From: Cycas panzhihuaensis
Lineage: Eukaryota; Cycadophyta
DNA: 64,000 bases
Assembly: GCA_023213395.1 (NCBI GenBank)
Contig: CM041465.1
Span: 7,750,001 to 7,814,000, forward strand
Direction of reading: 5' to 3'
Under the pieces are notes generated by a model that had not been told where the DNA came from, made no database searches, and was given only the letters and a program-made list of their open reading frames with translations. Below are positions 1-11,018 of the stretch, piece by piece; position 1 is the stretch's first letter; every line of letters begins with the position of its first letter. The translations under genes were made by a program, and so were the position numbers.

Positions 1-1110
1 TATTGAAGATGTTCTTCCTTTGTCCGACTATACACTAAGATGTCATTAAAGAACACCAAGATAAACTTTCTTTGATAAAGTCGAAAGATTTTATTCATGA
101 GCCCTTAGAATGTGATCGATATATTAGTTAAGCCAAAAGGCATGAATAGGAATTCATAATGGCCTTCATAGGTGCAAAAAGTTATTTTGTGAGCATCGAC
201 AACCTTGATTCTAATTTGGTGATATCTATATTTTAAATCTATGGTGGTGAAAAGGGTTACTCCATTCAATTCATCTAACAACTCATCAATCACTGGTATG
301 AGAAATTTATCTTTAATAGCAATTTTATTTAATTCTCGATAATCCACACACATATGAAAGGATCCATCCTTCTTTTTTACCAATATTACTGGTGCTAAAA
401 ATGTGCTTTTACTTTCCCTGATAGCCCCGGTTTAAGAAGTTCATGAACCAATTTTTTAATTTCATTCTTCTATTGATAAGGATATCTATAACGTTGGATG
501 CTAGGTGGATTACTACCAGCAATAAGTTCAATGTAATGATCTTGTTCCATTTCTAAAGGAAGCCCCTTAAGAATATCTTAGAAAACCTTGCTATGTTTGA
601 CTAACACTTCTTGCAATTTAGGTGTTAGGTTATTTTCTTTATGAAGATCTTCCTTTACTACTAAATCATGCCCTTCTAATGCATAACATCTAGCTATAAG
701 TCATGTTCCTCTTTTTCTTAGAAGATTCTCCATCCTATATGAACTAATGACTTGTGATGGAGGTGAGATAATTCCATTGAGTTAGTACTGTTGCCCTTCT
801 AATTTAAAACATATGAATAATTCCTCCAAGTTAAGTTGAAAAGTACCTAATGTTTTTAGCCATTATACTCCCAAAACCACATCAACTCCTCCCACTAGAA
901 TGGCATACATTGAGGAAGCCAATTGATAATCTCCCATAGTCATTTTAATACTATGACATTTACCTCCACAGGCTAATGTACCACCATTGGTAACAATAAC
1001 TTGAAAATTCTCAATCGGATAAGGAAAATAATTTAATTCTTTTGCAAGTTTCCTATTGATAAAATTATGTGTGCTTCCTAAATTAATTAAGATGACTACC
1101 CTTTTTTTCT
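1..1110 (-). pseudogene. pol: G1 pol fragment: aspartic protease and reverse transcriptase
   Basis: The best-preserved stretch (105-383) has gypsy RT hallmarks: [39 protein letters not shown] and MPFGLTN. Further along the minus strand the catalytic box at 39-53 reads FFNDILVYS instead of the family's FFDDI, so one of the two metal-binding aspartates has become asparagine. At about 1060-1100 the protease motif reads INLGSTHNFI where the family has a D-S-G active site. Several in-frame stops separate the pieces. In an intact element this polyprotein matures the particle and makes cDNA; this copy cannot. The family assignment is firm; exact domain borders are approximate. Confidence 0.85.
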
Positions 1111-1289
1111 TGATGTATCCTATAATCTTCGAGGTTTATAGAGCTATAATCCCTGCTAAAGCATGAACAAATATTGTCATTGCGTTCTCTTCTTCAATGT
1201 CTAGTGGTTTAGGAGTAGTGTCATCTTCTACAATGGCTTCTTCTAGATCTTCTTCCTATGTATCTTGAATGATGAATAGTCATATTTTT

Positions 1290-2143
1290 GAATATTAATG
1301 ATCTTTATTCCACTTCTCATTACATCAAAAATAAATACCCTTTAGCCTTTTCTCATCCATTTCTTTAGTTGTCATCCTTTGTGTTGTAGGAATATATGGG
1401 CTTCTTTTTTCTTCCCCCATCCTATTATATTTTTGGGTAGCCCTATTTTTAGCTTTAATTTATCGAACTGCTATGATTACTTCTATTAGGATACTAAGTT
1501 TCAGCAAGCGCAATTAATATCATATATCTTCTTTTAAACCCCTAACGTAGAGTTCAAACAATTTTTTATTACTGAGATCATCAACTAGGGTGGCCAATTT
1601 TTGGTGTTCTATAATGTATTTTGATATTGTTCCTTCTTGTTTTAGTTTAGCCAACTAACTAAAGTAGTCATTATCCTAAATATTATCAAATTACACTAAA
1701 AGATCCTCCACAAATTTTTTCTACTTATATGATATTCCTTCACATTTCTTCTTTATCCATTGGTACCACTAGAGGGGTTTTGATTCCATATGTAAAGAAG
1801 CTAAGATGATTTTTTTATTAGATGGTACTCGATGAAGACTAAAAAATTATTTCATTTGACTGACCTAGGTCCTTACATCTTTTCCATTAAATTTCCTAAT
1901 TTCCACTTTAGGGAGATAATTGGATTGTAGCCCTCCTTGGTCATGGTGATCACCTTCACTCCCTATCTTATCCTTCCCCTTCCAAGATCCCTCATTTTAT
2001 TTTTGTAATCTCAATTGACTTGTAATATTTTGAAGGGTTTCACTATTTTTTCTAATTTCATCTTCAAACTTACCCATCCTTAAGTGCAATTATTCTATTA
2101 CATTGGCATTTTCATCCCACGTTAGGTCATTTTTAAGGGCCAT
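1290..2143 (-). pseudogene. gag: G1 gag (capsid) remnant
   Basis: Minus-strand reading from an ATG at 2141-2143 (MALKNDLTWDENANVIE) leads through several stops into a capsid-like region at about 1490-1800. That region has a W-x-x-W segment, KLKQEGTISKYI, an EHQKLATLVDDL stretch and LFELYVRGLK, the usual retrotransposon gag pattern. It lies between leader and protease as expected. No uninterrupted frame longer than about 60 codons remains. The call rests on order and scattered motifs. Confidence 0.65.
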
Positions 2144-3245
2144 GGTTATAAAACCTAATCGAAGTTGAATGTTTGCTTTATAAAAGGTATCTAGAAAAAT
2201 GTATCTACTAAAAATAACCCAACTAGGGTTTAGTCACTAGAGTTAAACTGATGAAGACCAATAACATAGGGCTTTCTAGGTTTGGAATTGTCTAGTTTGT
2301 AGGCCCTCGGATATACTAATCATATTCATAAATAGTATCAACTTGTAGAGGCTAACGCTCTACTCTACAGTCATATTACCTCGTATCTAGAGTACGTGGA
2401 GAGTAACTTCTTAGGGCTAATAGCTTACTGGTGTACCATAAATTATAAATAGTTGACAGGTCTCCTATGATTACCTATACTAGGAATGCCTACTTAGGGG
2501 GCTCCTCCTATATACTCATAGGTATGTGGAGGCTTAATTTTGTAGCTGAGTTTTGTCTACGGCTTGGTTCAGGAGTCTTTCATATAAGAGCAAAAAAAAA
2601 AATCTATAATATGTTTAGCCCAAAATGATAGTTCCTCGTGATATTTATAGACTCCCAGTATAAGGTCTTTAGCCTAGACCAACTAAAAAGATTATGAACA
2701 AAAAGTAAACTACTATAAATTATTAAGAGAAAATTATAAAACTATTTCTTTCTAAAAAATATAGTTGAAAAATACATAAAATATGGATTAAATTGATGGT
2801 CTCTAAAAATATAATTCTAATAGTTCAGATGAAATTGAATTCTAGTATCTAGATCAAAAGTTATGACTCTTTTAAGAATTTCACTATTAGGGTTTTTAAG
2901 GACTACAATAGTACCTACTAGTAAAATACTAATAACTTTTTATTATGAACTCCTATCAACTCAAAACCATTTCCATCAAAAAGTAAATTACAAAATACAC
3001 AAAATCGAAAAAAAAATTGAGGTCATTTGGATACTTGTAGCCAAAGTTATGGCTCTTTAAAGTTAAGGTTGCAGATATGTCCTAAAAATACAATGACAGA
3101 AAAGAAGTAGGCCAAAATTAATTATGTTGCAATTTTCACACTTTCACCCTAAAATCTATAGTGCGACCATTCAAAATTTATAGGATGAGTAAATTTTTCT
3201 CAAATTCACCCTCCAAAAACCCTTAATAGCACATTCTAGATCACT
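2144..3245 (-). other. G1 untranslated leader
   Basis: About 1.1 kb of non-coding sequence between primer binding site and gag. The part at about 2450-2660 matches the leader of G4 (about 52380-52620): both contain the words CCTATACTAG, TCCTCCTATATAC and GGCTTGG followed by a CAGGAGT block. No ORF here has recognisable coding content; the 65-codon frame at 2863-3060 is taken as chance. Confidence 0.6.
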
Positions 3246-3257
3246 GCTCTGATACTA
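3246..3257 (-). promoter_or_regulatory. G1 primer binding site (initiator tRNA-Met type)
   Basis: On the minus strand this reads TAGTATCAGAGC, one base from TGGTATCAGAGC, the usual plant site complementary to the 3' end of initiator tRNA-Met. It sits a few bases inside the 5' LTR. The change (TGG to TAG) is a G-to-A transition like most damage here. Confidence 0.8.
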
Positions 3258-3264
3258 ATTATAA

Positions 3265-3778
<514 letters not shown>

Positions 3779-3789
3779 CTATAGATGTC

Positions 3790-5146
3790 TTCTATCATAT
3801 CTTTGGAAAATAAATCATGGAGGCCTTTCTCTTTGATGTGGGCCAATCTTTGATATTATAATATTATTTTACCATTAAGTAATACTTGGGTCCTGCCTCC
3901 ATTATTGCTACTTTTTATACTAGCCAGATTGCAACTATTAGCATATAACAAGCTCACATCAAGATTGCATAGTATTCCAAATCAATCCCTCTTGCTTACA
4001 CCAATATTCTTCAAACTATTCTGCAATTATCTTTCTTAAAAATCACTTCTATTCCTATATCACTCAATTATTAACAGATAATAGACTCAAAGCTAAACTA
4101 GGAATATAACTCACATTAGGGATAGTTTTAACCATTCCATCTCTAAATTGAACCTTCACCATTCTATGACCTATAATTTTATATAAATAGTAATCACCAA
4201 GAAATCTTTCACCTCCATTAATACTTTTATATTCATAAAACCACTTCCTATAGGGAGTAACATGAAGTGAAGCACCTAAGTCAATTTACCAAGACTCAAT
4301 GTTTAATAACTTACATAAGGTTGTCAAATAAACATTGCCATCGACTTCATCAAAGGCTTTTATTATCATGGAAGAAGTAACTTCAGGTGACTTTCCTTTG
4401 TTAACCTTGACTAAATAATGACACTTTATATTTTTAGTTTTCCTACATCTCTAATATACCAAGGGGCCTCTACCTAGAGATTTGGATTTTCCTCTAGATT
4501 TTGGGTGTTTACTTTTAGGCATTTGTTGATCATGATCAAACATCTAACCTCTTACTTTTAATACTTCTTTTGAATGATCCTCAAAAGATTTTCACCTTGT
4601 CTCTTCTGATAATAGGGCAATAACAACATCATCAAATTTTAGAGTGGTAATAGTTGTGATGCCAATTGTCATCACAAGATTATTTTAAAAATCAAGAAAT
4701 AAACATAACTAGGTAATACACTTGTCTTCTTCAGATATTGGTATCCCAACTAAAATAAGCTAGCTCCCCACTGTGTTAAATATAGTGAGATGATCTATAA
4801 CTGCATTTCCATCACTCATCCTGAGTTAATATATCTTTTTTTAAAGAAATAACTTATTAACCAGGGACTTAGTCTGATACAGAGCCTATAACTTCTTCTA
4901 TAGATCATTGGTCATAGACTCTCTGGCAACTTTCAATAGTACCATGTCTAAAAGGAATACCCTTATTAAACTGATTATTTTTTAATCAAGCTTCTTCCAG
5001 TCTTCATCAACTATATTCACAGGCTTTGTTCCTACTACAATGATCCTTTGATCCTTCTCAATAACGATATCTTTTATCTTTAGCTTCTACAACTCAAAGT
5101 TCTAGCCATTGAATTTTTCAATCTCCATCTTCGTAATGCTTGCCAT
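3790..5146 (-). pseudogene. gag-pol: D gag, protease and pre-integrase remnant
   Basis: Starts at an ATG at 5144-5146 (MASITKMEIEKFNG). Gag landmarks follow with stops between them: DEDWKKLD, ESMTNDL, SLVNKLFL, EEDKCIT and KFDDVVIALLSEE, all in the order of plant copia gag. Protease appears at about 4230-4300 as IDLGASLHVTP, where the family has D-S-G-A-S, then IPNVSYIPSLALSLLSV. The pre-integrase segment at about 3800-3860 reads LAHIKEKGLHDL. Almost every stop falls where relatives have Gln or Trp. The protease Ser-to-Leu change and the stops make it non-functional. Confidence 0.8.
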
Positions 5147-5232
5147 GATCTTTGTACTTAAGTTTACTGAACAAGGCTTTCACTTATAAAATAACTTCTC
5201 ACAAAACTAAAACCCTTAGCTTTGATATAAAA

Positions 5233-5719
5233 TAAAGAGAAAATGTAACCATAAAAGTAATGTATTAACAGAACTCTAAACCATGCAAAGAACAAATAGC
5301 ATAAACAAACCAAGCACACAACAAAGAACACTAGGAGATTTAGGTCTAAGTATAGACCTTTTATTAATTTGAGTAATAGTTAAAGAATTACAGAGATGAA
5401 AATTCTAACTCTTCTTATTGACTCATTAAAGACTCATCAAATCTTTTTCATGTGTCATTATATAATAATATATAGACATAACTTTATAAGATACTATTTT
5501 GCAATTTTACAATACAATGGGCATAAACCATTGGTTGAAAAAGATTTTCATAAGACATCTAAAAATTTTTCTTAGGGGCTTCCACCCCTAAATCTCCGCC
5601 TAGGGTGCCGATTGCCCCCTAGACCCCCCAATTGGAGGCCCTACAATGGGCCCCTAAAACTCACAAAGAGGCTTAGGTGTAATACCTATACTCATGTAAC
5701 ACTTGCCAAGTGTTCAACA
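5233..5719 (-). repeat. D 5' LTR with G-rich block
   Basis: On the minus strand it begins TGTTGAACACTTGGCAAG at 5719 and ends near a degraded primer site (5219-5230, three mismatches to the initiator tRNA-Met site). At about 5570-5665 it carries an unusually G+C-rich block of several GGGG runs (minus strand) in an otherwise AT-rich LTR. The inner border is approximate. The outer end abuts Tat-like coding sequence. Confidence 0.65.
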
Positions 5720-6897
5720 TATTTAATATTTTAAATGTACTCCACTTCATTCATGAAGGAAAACTTTAAGTGGTTCATTGTCCTATAAGTACTAACAATA
5801 ATAAATCTCCATGGTTCACATCCTCCTTAAGGATGATGGGATTGAGACACCATTCATTTTGCATAACTTTGCCTAATATTTTAAAGCTAAGGGGCCTTTA
5901 ACTAGTCAAGGCATTATAATGAAAGATATCAAAATGATCAATAGAATCGTCTATAGTCTCAACCATTTCAAGAATGATGAAGCCATCCTAGAACACCTTG
6001 TTAGTTCATCCCCTAGCTTGTCGCCCAATTATCACAAGTTGGGCTTTGTCAAATACATTCACTCTATTTCCCCTTCTATTAACCCTATCCATTTTCACTT
6101 TGAAGAGGGTTTTATCCTATTAGTTGGTGAAACCATTGATATTAATCTTGGTATTACCAACGAGCCTCACATAATTAAAGTGAGGGTTGATTGCTCTCCA
6201 AAAGAGATTTAATAAATTAAGGACCTTTAATTGAGCTTTTCTCCATCTATGCTTAGGACTACTCATACATGAAAGGACTTTATCCTGATGTCATAGCTTA
6301 TCATATCACCACTCTTCTAAGAGCTTAGCCTTAATGCTAATGATAATGACCTATCTGCCCTTAACTTTTAGATATAATTAAATTTGAGGTCAAGAAACTT
6401 TTAAAAACAAGATTCATTGAGTCAATTGACTATCCTTAATGGATCTCCAACATCATCCCAAATAGTAAAAAGAATAATTCTCTCAGGATATATATTAAGG
6501 GACATTAATGATGGATCTAAGAATACCTTTCATCTCCCTTTCATTGATAAAATCCTTGATTAGTCCATTGGATTTGAGATTATGTCCCTCATTGACAACT
6601 TTTTAGGTTATAATCAAATTTTTACTACACTTAAAGACTATCATAAGATTGTTTTCACTACCCCATGGGGAACTTTTACTTATAAAGTTATGCCTTCTGG
6701 CCTAAAAAATGTTAGTATTTAATACCAAATGGCCATGCATTACATCTTTCATGCTTTCATAGGTCATAAAACTAACATTTACCTTGATAACATGATCATA
6801 AATATTAAGAATCTTAAGTTCATCTTTGAACAATACAAAAAATACAAACTTTATTTAAATTCTCTTAAATGTGTGTTTAGGGTTATTAGAATAATAC
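5720..6897 (+). pseudogene. pol: G5: Tat-like Ty3/gypsy pol fragment (RT)
   Basis: Plus-strand pieces match the pre-RT spacer and RT of G3 at 61-62 kb: both share NDEAILEHL and a YHKLGF/YHRLGF segment, and RT pieces MSLID-FLGYNQI, FTTPWGTFTYKVMP, QMAMHYIFHAF and KCVF. The catalytic box at 6780-6791 reads YLDN instead of YLDD. Many stops interrupt it. The fragment is cut at about 6897 by the start of C and at 5719 by D, so it is probably the oldest layer here. No LTR of its own is visible. Confidence 0.8.
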
Positions 6898-7139
6898 TGA
6901 CATTGGGACTATTGCCCACATTGGAGCAATTAACTCACATTGGGATGATTACCCACATTGGGGCAATTACCCATATCTTAGATAAATGTTGGTCTTGGCT
7001 ATATAATATTTATATGGAGTTTGAAAACTATAATATTCATCAACACTACCTTCTTTACAAATCATTAGTTATCCTTCTTGCCTGCTCTGCTGTGTTTGTT
7101 CTTGATTCCATCTATTGTGTTTGTCCTCTCATTCCATCA
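6898..7139 (+). repeat. Candidate 5' LTR of C
   Basis: A 242-bp segment starting TGACATTGGG and ending CCATCA, two bases before a near-perfect initiator tRNA-Met primer site. The start is a guess between two TG positions (6898 or about 6988), because the partner LTR is outside the window. A TATATAATATTTATAT stretch near 7000-7015 could be its TATA region. Confidence 0.5.
6899..6971. repeat. Short tandem repeat, four units of about 18 bp
   Basis: Four consecutive imperfect units of the form ACATTGGGRCAATTACCC (lengths about 18, 19, 18, 18) at the presumed outer end of C's LTR. No repeat of this kind is seen elsewhere in the window. Confidence 0.85.
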
Positions 7140-7141
7140 TT

Positions 7142-7153
7142 TGGTATGAGAGC
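7142..7153 (+). promoter_or_regulatory. C primer binding site
   Basis: Reads TGGTATGAGAGC, one mismatch to the initiator tRNA-Met site TGGTATCAGAGC, two bases after a CA-ending LTR candidate. It supports a leader of about 2.3 kb before gag; copia elements A, B and E in this window also have leaders of 2.0-2.7 kb. Confidence 0.65.
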
Positions 7154-9439
7154 AAATGTTTTAACCTCTCATTTATTATCGCATCCAGATTGCTCTTCTC
7201 TAACCTCTTATCCATTTAATCTACTATAACCTTCGATATTTATCTCAAGAATTGAGTGCATTTATCACTTACGCTTCTTTCTCATAGTGTACATGTGTGG
7301 ATTGTTCTATAAAGCTGTGTTTGTTCTATCTCCATCTTGGAATCAAGCATTAGAGCATTGTGGTCTATATGCTTTACTTTGGTGTAATCTAAATGCAACT
7401 TGCCTGGTTTACGTGATTACATTAAATACATCTGTGGTTAGAGACGTGTGTGTGAGCAATCTGGATCATAATCTCTAATCCTTGACATAGTCTGCATTTA
7501 AGGGATCAAGATCCGTGGTGCATTCATGCCCTGCATGCATTTGCATCTGCACAGCATCTATACATACCCTTGCACTTATTGATATTTGCGTTATGCCCTG
7601 CAATTGTTAGTGTGTCGATCCCGTTTGCGTTGCACTCTGCCATTTATGTCTATTTCTTCTAATTCTATTGAAGCCTACCTTTATATTAGATTCCAGGTCT
7701 GCTCAAACCGTTTGTGACTATTTGCGCATTCTTTGTGTCTAAGCTTTAGCGACAGCTGGCACCGCCGAATAGACATACTCCTTTCCTGCACCCTCCCGGG
7801 CCTTGACAAATCTTGTAGCTCTCTCTCAACACACACAGTCAGACTACCCCTGACTTTAGGATGCAATGTCCCAATGTCACCTATTTTGTCTACCCTAAGT
7901 ATCCACGCAACCGCCTATTTAATTTGCTGGTTTATCAAGATTTATAGTGCGATGGCAGAAACAATCATACATGGCCCATTTAAAAGGGGAATTACCTGTT
8001 AGAAGCGAGGTGTAATGGCTCATTCTCACATTCCCTTGTCGTAGTTCTTAAGCAATAACAACCATTTCGAGATGTCATTGTAGGGTTTTATCAGCACATT
8101 CATGCGTTTCTGTTATATTGTATCTGGGCTTTTCTCTATTTGTATTTGTATTTGTATTTGCATGTGGGTGTGTTGTCAGATTTCAATGCATTTGCTCCCA
8201 CACGCTCCTCACCTCACTGCATTTTCTTGCAATCTCTTGTAAAGCGCGTTTTGTGTTTTATTTTGATCTTTTTTTTATTTTTTTGGTTACTTCTGCATAT
8301 ATTTTCGCACCAAGCAATCTAGTTCGTAAACCCGTTTATGTTAGCACCTTCGTACGGAGGTCGTATCATTTCTCATCTGTCACCGAAAGTTTTTTTGGAC
8401 TCTCACATTCTTGAGCTTGTTATCTATGGCTTCATATATTTGGCCGTTCAGGTTGCCTATAGTTATGTAATTCTCACATCAGTAAATACTAAGTCAATAA
8501 GAGGTAACATACATAGGCATGGCAACAGATTTCCTTTTTTCATAACTTATTTAGTTGTCCAAATCACATTGCCCACTTCTTAGACATTCAAATGTCACCC
8601 ATAAGTTGCTTTCAAAGTTGTTCAAATGATGAGTGTTCTCTATTTATGTATGTGGAGAGGATTATATTTGTTCTTAGAGAAATTAGAGGATTCATAAATA
8701 AAGCTAGAAGAATAATCATATTCAGCATTCAAATAATTAGGGGGTAGTTTTAAAAGGGCCTAGGCTATTTTTTAAAGGAGGTTATCTTAAATTAAGTATC
8801 TATTTCTACCTCAACAAGTATAATGGTCATTTGGGGGGTTATTTTTAGATTTGCCAAATTCAATGTATTTTTCGTTTCTACCCAAATGAAATGAGTCATT
8901 ATATGCCTATGTTAGGTTTGCATTTGATAGTTTATTTAATGATTGAAAATTGATGAAAATTTCTTTGTTGTTCATCTGTTAAAGGGCGCTTTATTATTTT
9001 TGACATCTTTGTATTATTTAAAACATAAATTGGTCATAAAAAGTTAGAATCAAGTGACATTTGAAGTATTGGATTTATATTTCGATCTTCTATTAAGTGA
9101 ATAGTCTTTTAGACATTCTTGAGGTTATTTGATGTACTATTTTTATACTTAAAGTTGATACTAGTTTATGGGTTTCCTGCATATTGACCCTTGAAAAAAC
9201 TTAGGAAACTTCACATTGTAATCATAATTAATACAAATTTTCACTTTAGAGGAAGTTGAGTTCCAATTGAAATACTTGTGTATATCCTTGAGTTGAGGGG
9301 GATAATTTGACCTGTGTTTTTTGAGTAATTTTCATTACCTTGTTTAAGTGCATTTCAATATTTCATTTAAGTACTTTATATTTTTAAAGCAATTTATTTT
9401 TAAAGTAATTTCTTTATAGCCTTTAGCATAAGTAATATA
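7154..9439 (+). other. C leader, including a higher-GC island at about 7250-8480
   Basis: No recognisable coding domain. The first 1.2 kb is visibly richer in G+C and in CG dinucleotides (GCGCATT, CCCGGG, CGTACGGAGGTCG) than the flanking element sequence; 8600-9430 is AT-rich. Open frames at 7733-8002 (89 codons) and 8118-8414 (98 codons) match nothing I recognise and have no gene-like context. The island could be a younger or captured insertion, but I find no clear terminal repeats or target duplication. Confidence 0.4.
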
Positions 9440-10102
9440 ATGGTACTTAAATTTAATGGTACCAATTTCTTGAATTGGAGTTATAGGATGAAATCCATTT
9501 TTGTGTCAAAAGATATGTGGGACTTGATTGAGATAGGTTACGTGACACTTGATCTTAATACTATTAAAGATCAAAATAAGATCTACAAGGAGAATAAAAA
9601 ATAAGATAATGAAGCCTTGGTATTCATTTTCTACACATTAGATGGCCACATCTTTCCAAGAGTTAGTAAGACAACTATATCAAAGGGGGCATATGATGCT
9701 TTGAAGACTACTTATGAAGGAGCTACTGCATTAAAACTCCAAACATTAAGAAGTAAGTTTAAAAATTGTAGGATGAATAACAATAAAGGGATAAATGATT
9801 TTATAACCAAGGTATAAGGTTTAGTAAATTAAACGAGAGCTTTGGGTGAATTCATTAGTGAACGAAGGGTGGTAGAAAAGATCTTAAGGTGTATAAGTAT
9901 CTTTAAAATATTTGAAATGGTAGCAAAAAGTATTGAGGTTTCTAAAGATGTAACTATACTCAAGATTGATCAACTTAGTGCAATGTTTCTTGTAATTGAA
10001 GAGAAAAAGATGTGTAGTGAATCATTAAAACATGTATTCACCACTAAGACAAAAATTAGGTTAACCTTTAAAGGCCAAAGTTTTAGAATAGGAGGACAAT
10101 CT
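9440..10102 (+). pseudogene. gag: C gag, main part
   Basis: Starts MVLKFNGTNFLNWSYRMKS, the opening of plant copia gag (the UBN2-type gag domain). It continues with MWDLIEIGY, FIFYTLDGHIFPRVSK, AYDALKTTYEG, LKLQTLRSKF, INDFITKV, RALGEFISERRVVEKILR and SKDVTILKIDQL, all in canonical order over about 220 codons. Only a few stops occur, at positions where relatives carry Gln or similar, so this is one of the better-preserved frames here. It is cut at 10102 by G2 and resumes at 19865. In an intact element it would form the particle shell. Confidence 0.9.
10098..10102. repeat. G2 target-site duplication, left copy
   Basis: AATCT immediately before the left LTR, matched by AATCT at 19865-19869 immediately after the right LTR. 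A 5-bp duplication is standard for LTR retrotransposon integration. Confidence 0.9.
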
Positions 10103-10926
10103 TGTTGACTTGGAGATTCCACACCCTTTGTGGAATCAATGCACTTGTCAAGGTTACACAGCGCTATAGTCTAGTTTCAGGATACTGTCAACATGGTTAT
10201 TCACATACATTCTACATACATTCCATATATAATTCACAGAATGGTACACAACATTATAGAAATCAATACATACTCAGCAAATCATCATCACAACACCAAG
10301 AATACACCAATTTCCATGCAACTCTTCCTTTTATTAAGTCAATAGTTCATTTACACAGAGGCTAGAATGCATTCCTGAGCATTCCAATTATCTGATCTTC
10401 TTTGTTACAATGCGTACCCAGATGGTACTTATCATACAGTGATGCTTCAAATGGCTGTCATGCGTACTATCTTTTGCACCCTTGCGTACCCGTGATATCC
10501 GGCTTTCATCCTAACCAGGTGAATCATGCGTACCTCCTTAAGTACTCATGTTGGTACCTTTTGGCTGAAGGGTTATGATCTTTGTCATAACTGTACCCTT
10601 CGATCATGCGTACCTCTTCACTTAATCACTTTGTTTAGCCTTAATTAATTAATCCTTTAGGTCCGTACGTCCGTACGTACGTCTGGCACCTCAACAGGTC
10701 TTCACTGGTCCCTTGGAGTCATGCGTATCGCCACTGCTTGGTTCCATTCCGCATGATGCGTTTACGTCATACGTGCCTGTTCAGCACTTTTGTCATCGTG
10801 CGAAATACTTATTTTTCTGCCGTTTTGCCTCGTGCGTACCTCCGTACGATCCGTACCTGCACAACTCGGGTTATCTGACCTACCTCTGGTCCTCACACAG
10901 CCATTGGATCACTTTTGACTCCAACA
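10103..10926 (-). repeat. G2 3' LTR (left)
   Basis: An 824-bp LTR. On the plus strand it starts TGTTGACTTGGAG and ends CTCCAACA. Its first 300 bases are nearly identical to the right LTR, but the stretch at about 10690-10860 is strongly diverged. It holds many CGTAC words (TGCGTACC, CCGTACGT) and a self-complementary CGTACGTACG core at about 10673-10682. Confidence 0.95.
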
Positions 10927-11018
10927 TCTATCCCGAGTCATGATTATGGGTTTGAGCATCCTTGCTCAACAAAACTCCAAAAAATCAAAATTTCGGGGTA
11001 TCCCTCCCCCACTCTGTC

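Larger units (their letters stand above)
3779..5719 (-). mobile_element. D: Ty1/copia LTR retrotransposon, 5' part
   Basis: The minus-strand order is 5' LTR (about 5233-5719), degraded primer site, gag, protease, then the segment before integrase, which is cut at 3779 by G1. The rest of D should lie beyond the left edge, on the other side of G1. The gag is the KFNG-NFEL-WKLK type common in plant copia elements of the Tork group. The element is heavily decayed. Confidence 0.8.

Noticed and set aside
7733-8414. ORFs of 89 and 98 codons in the GC-rich island as host genes
   Set aside because: No recognised domain, no splice-site-bounded structure visible, overlapping frames; kept only as an unexplained island.
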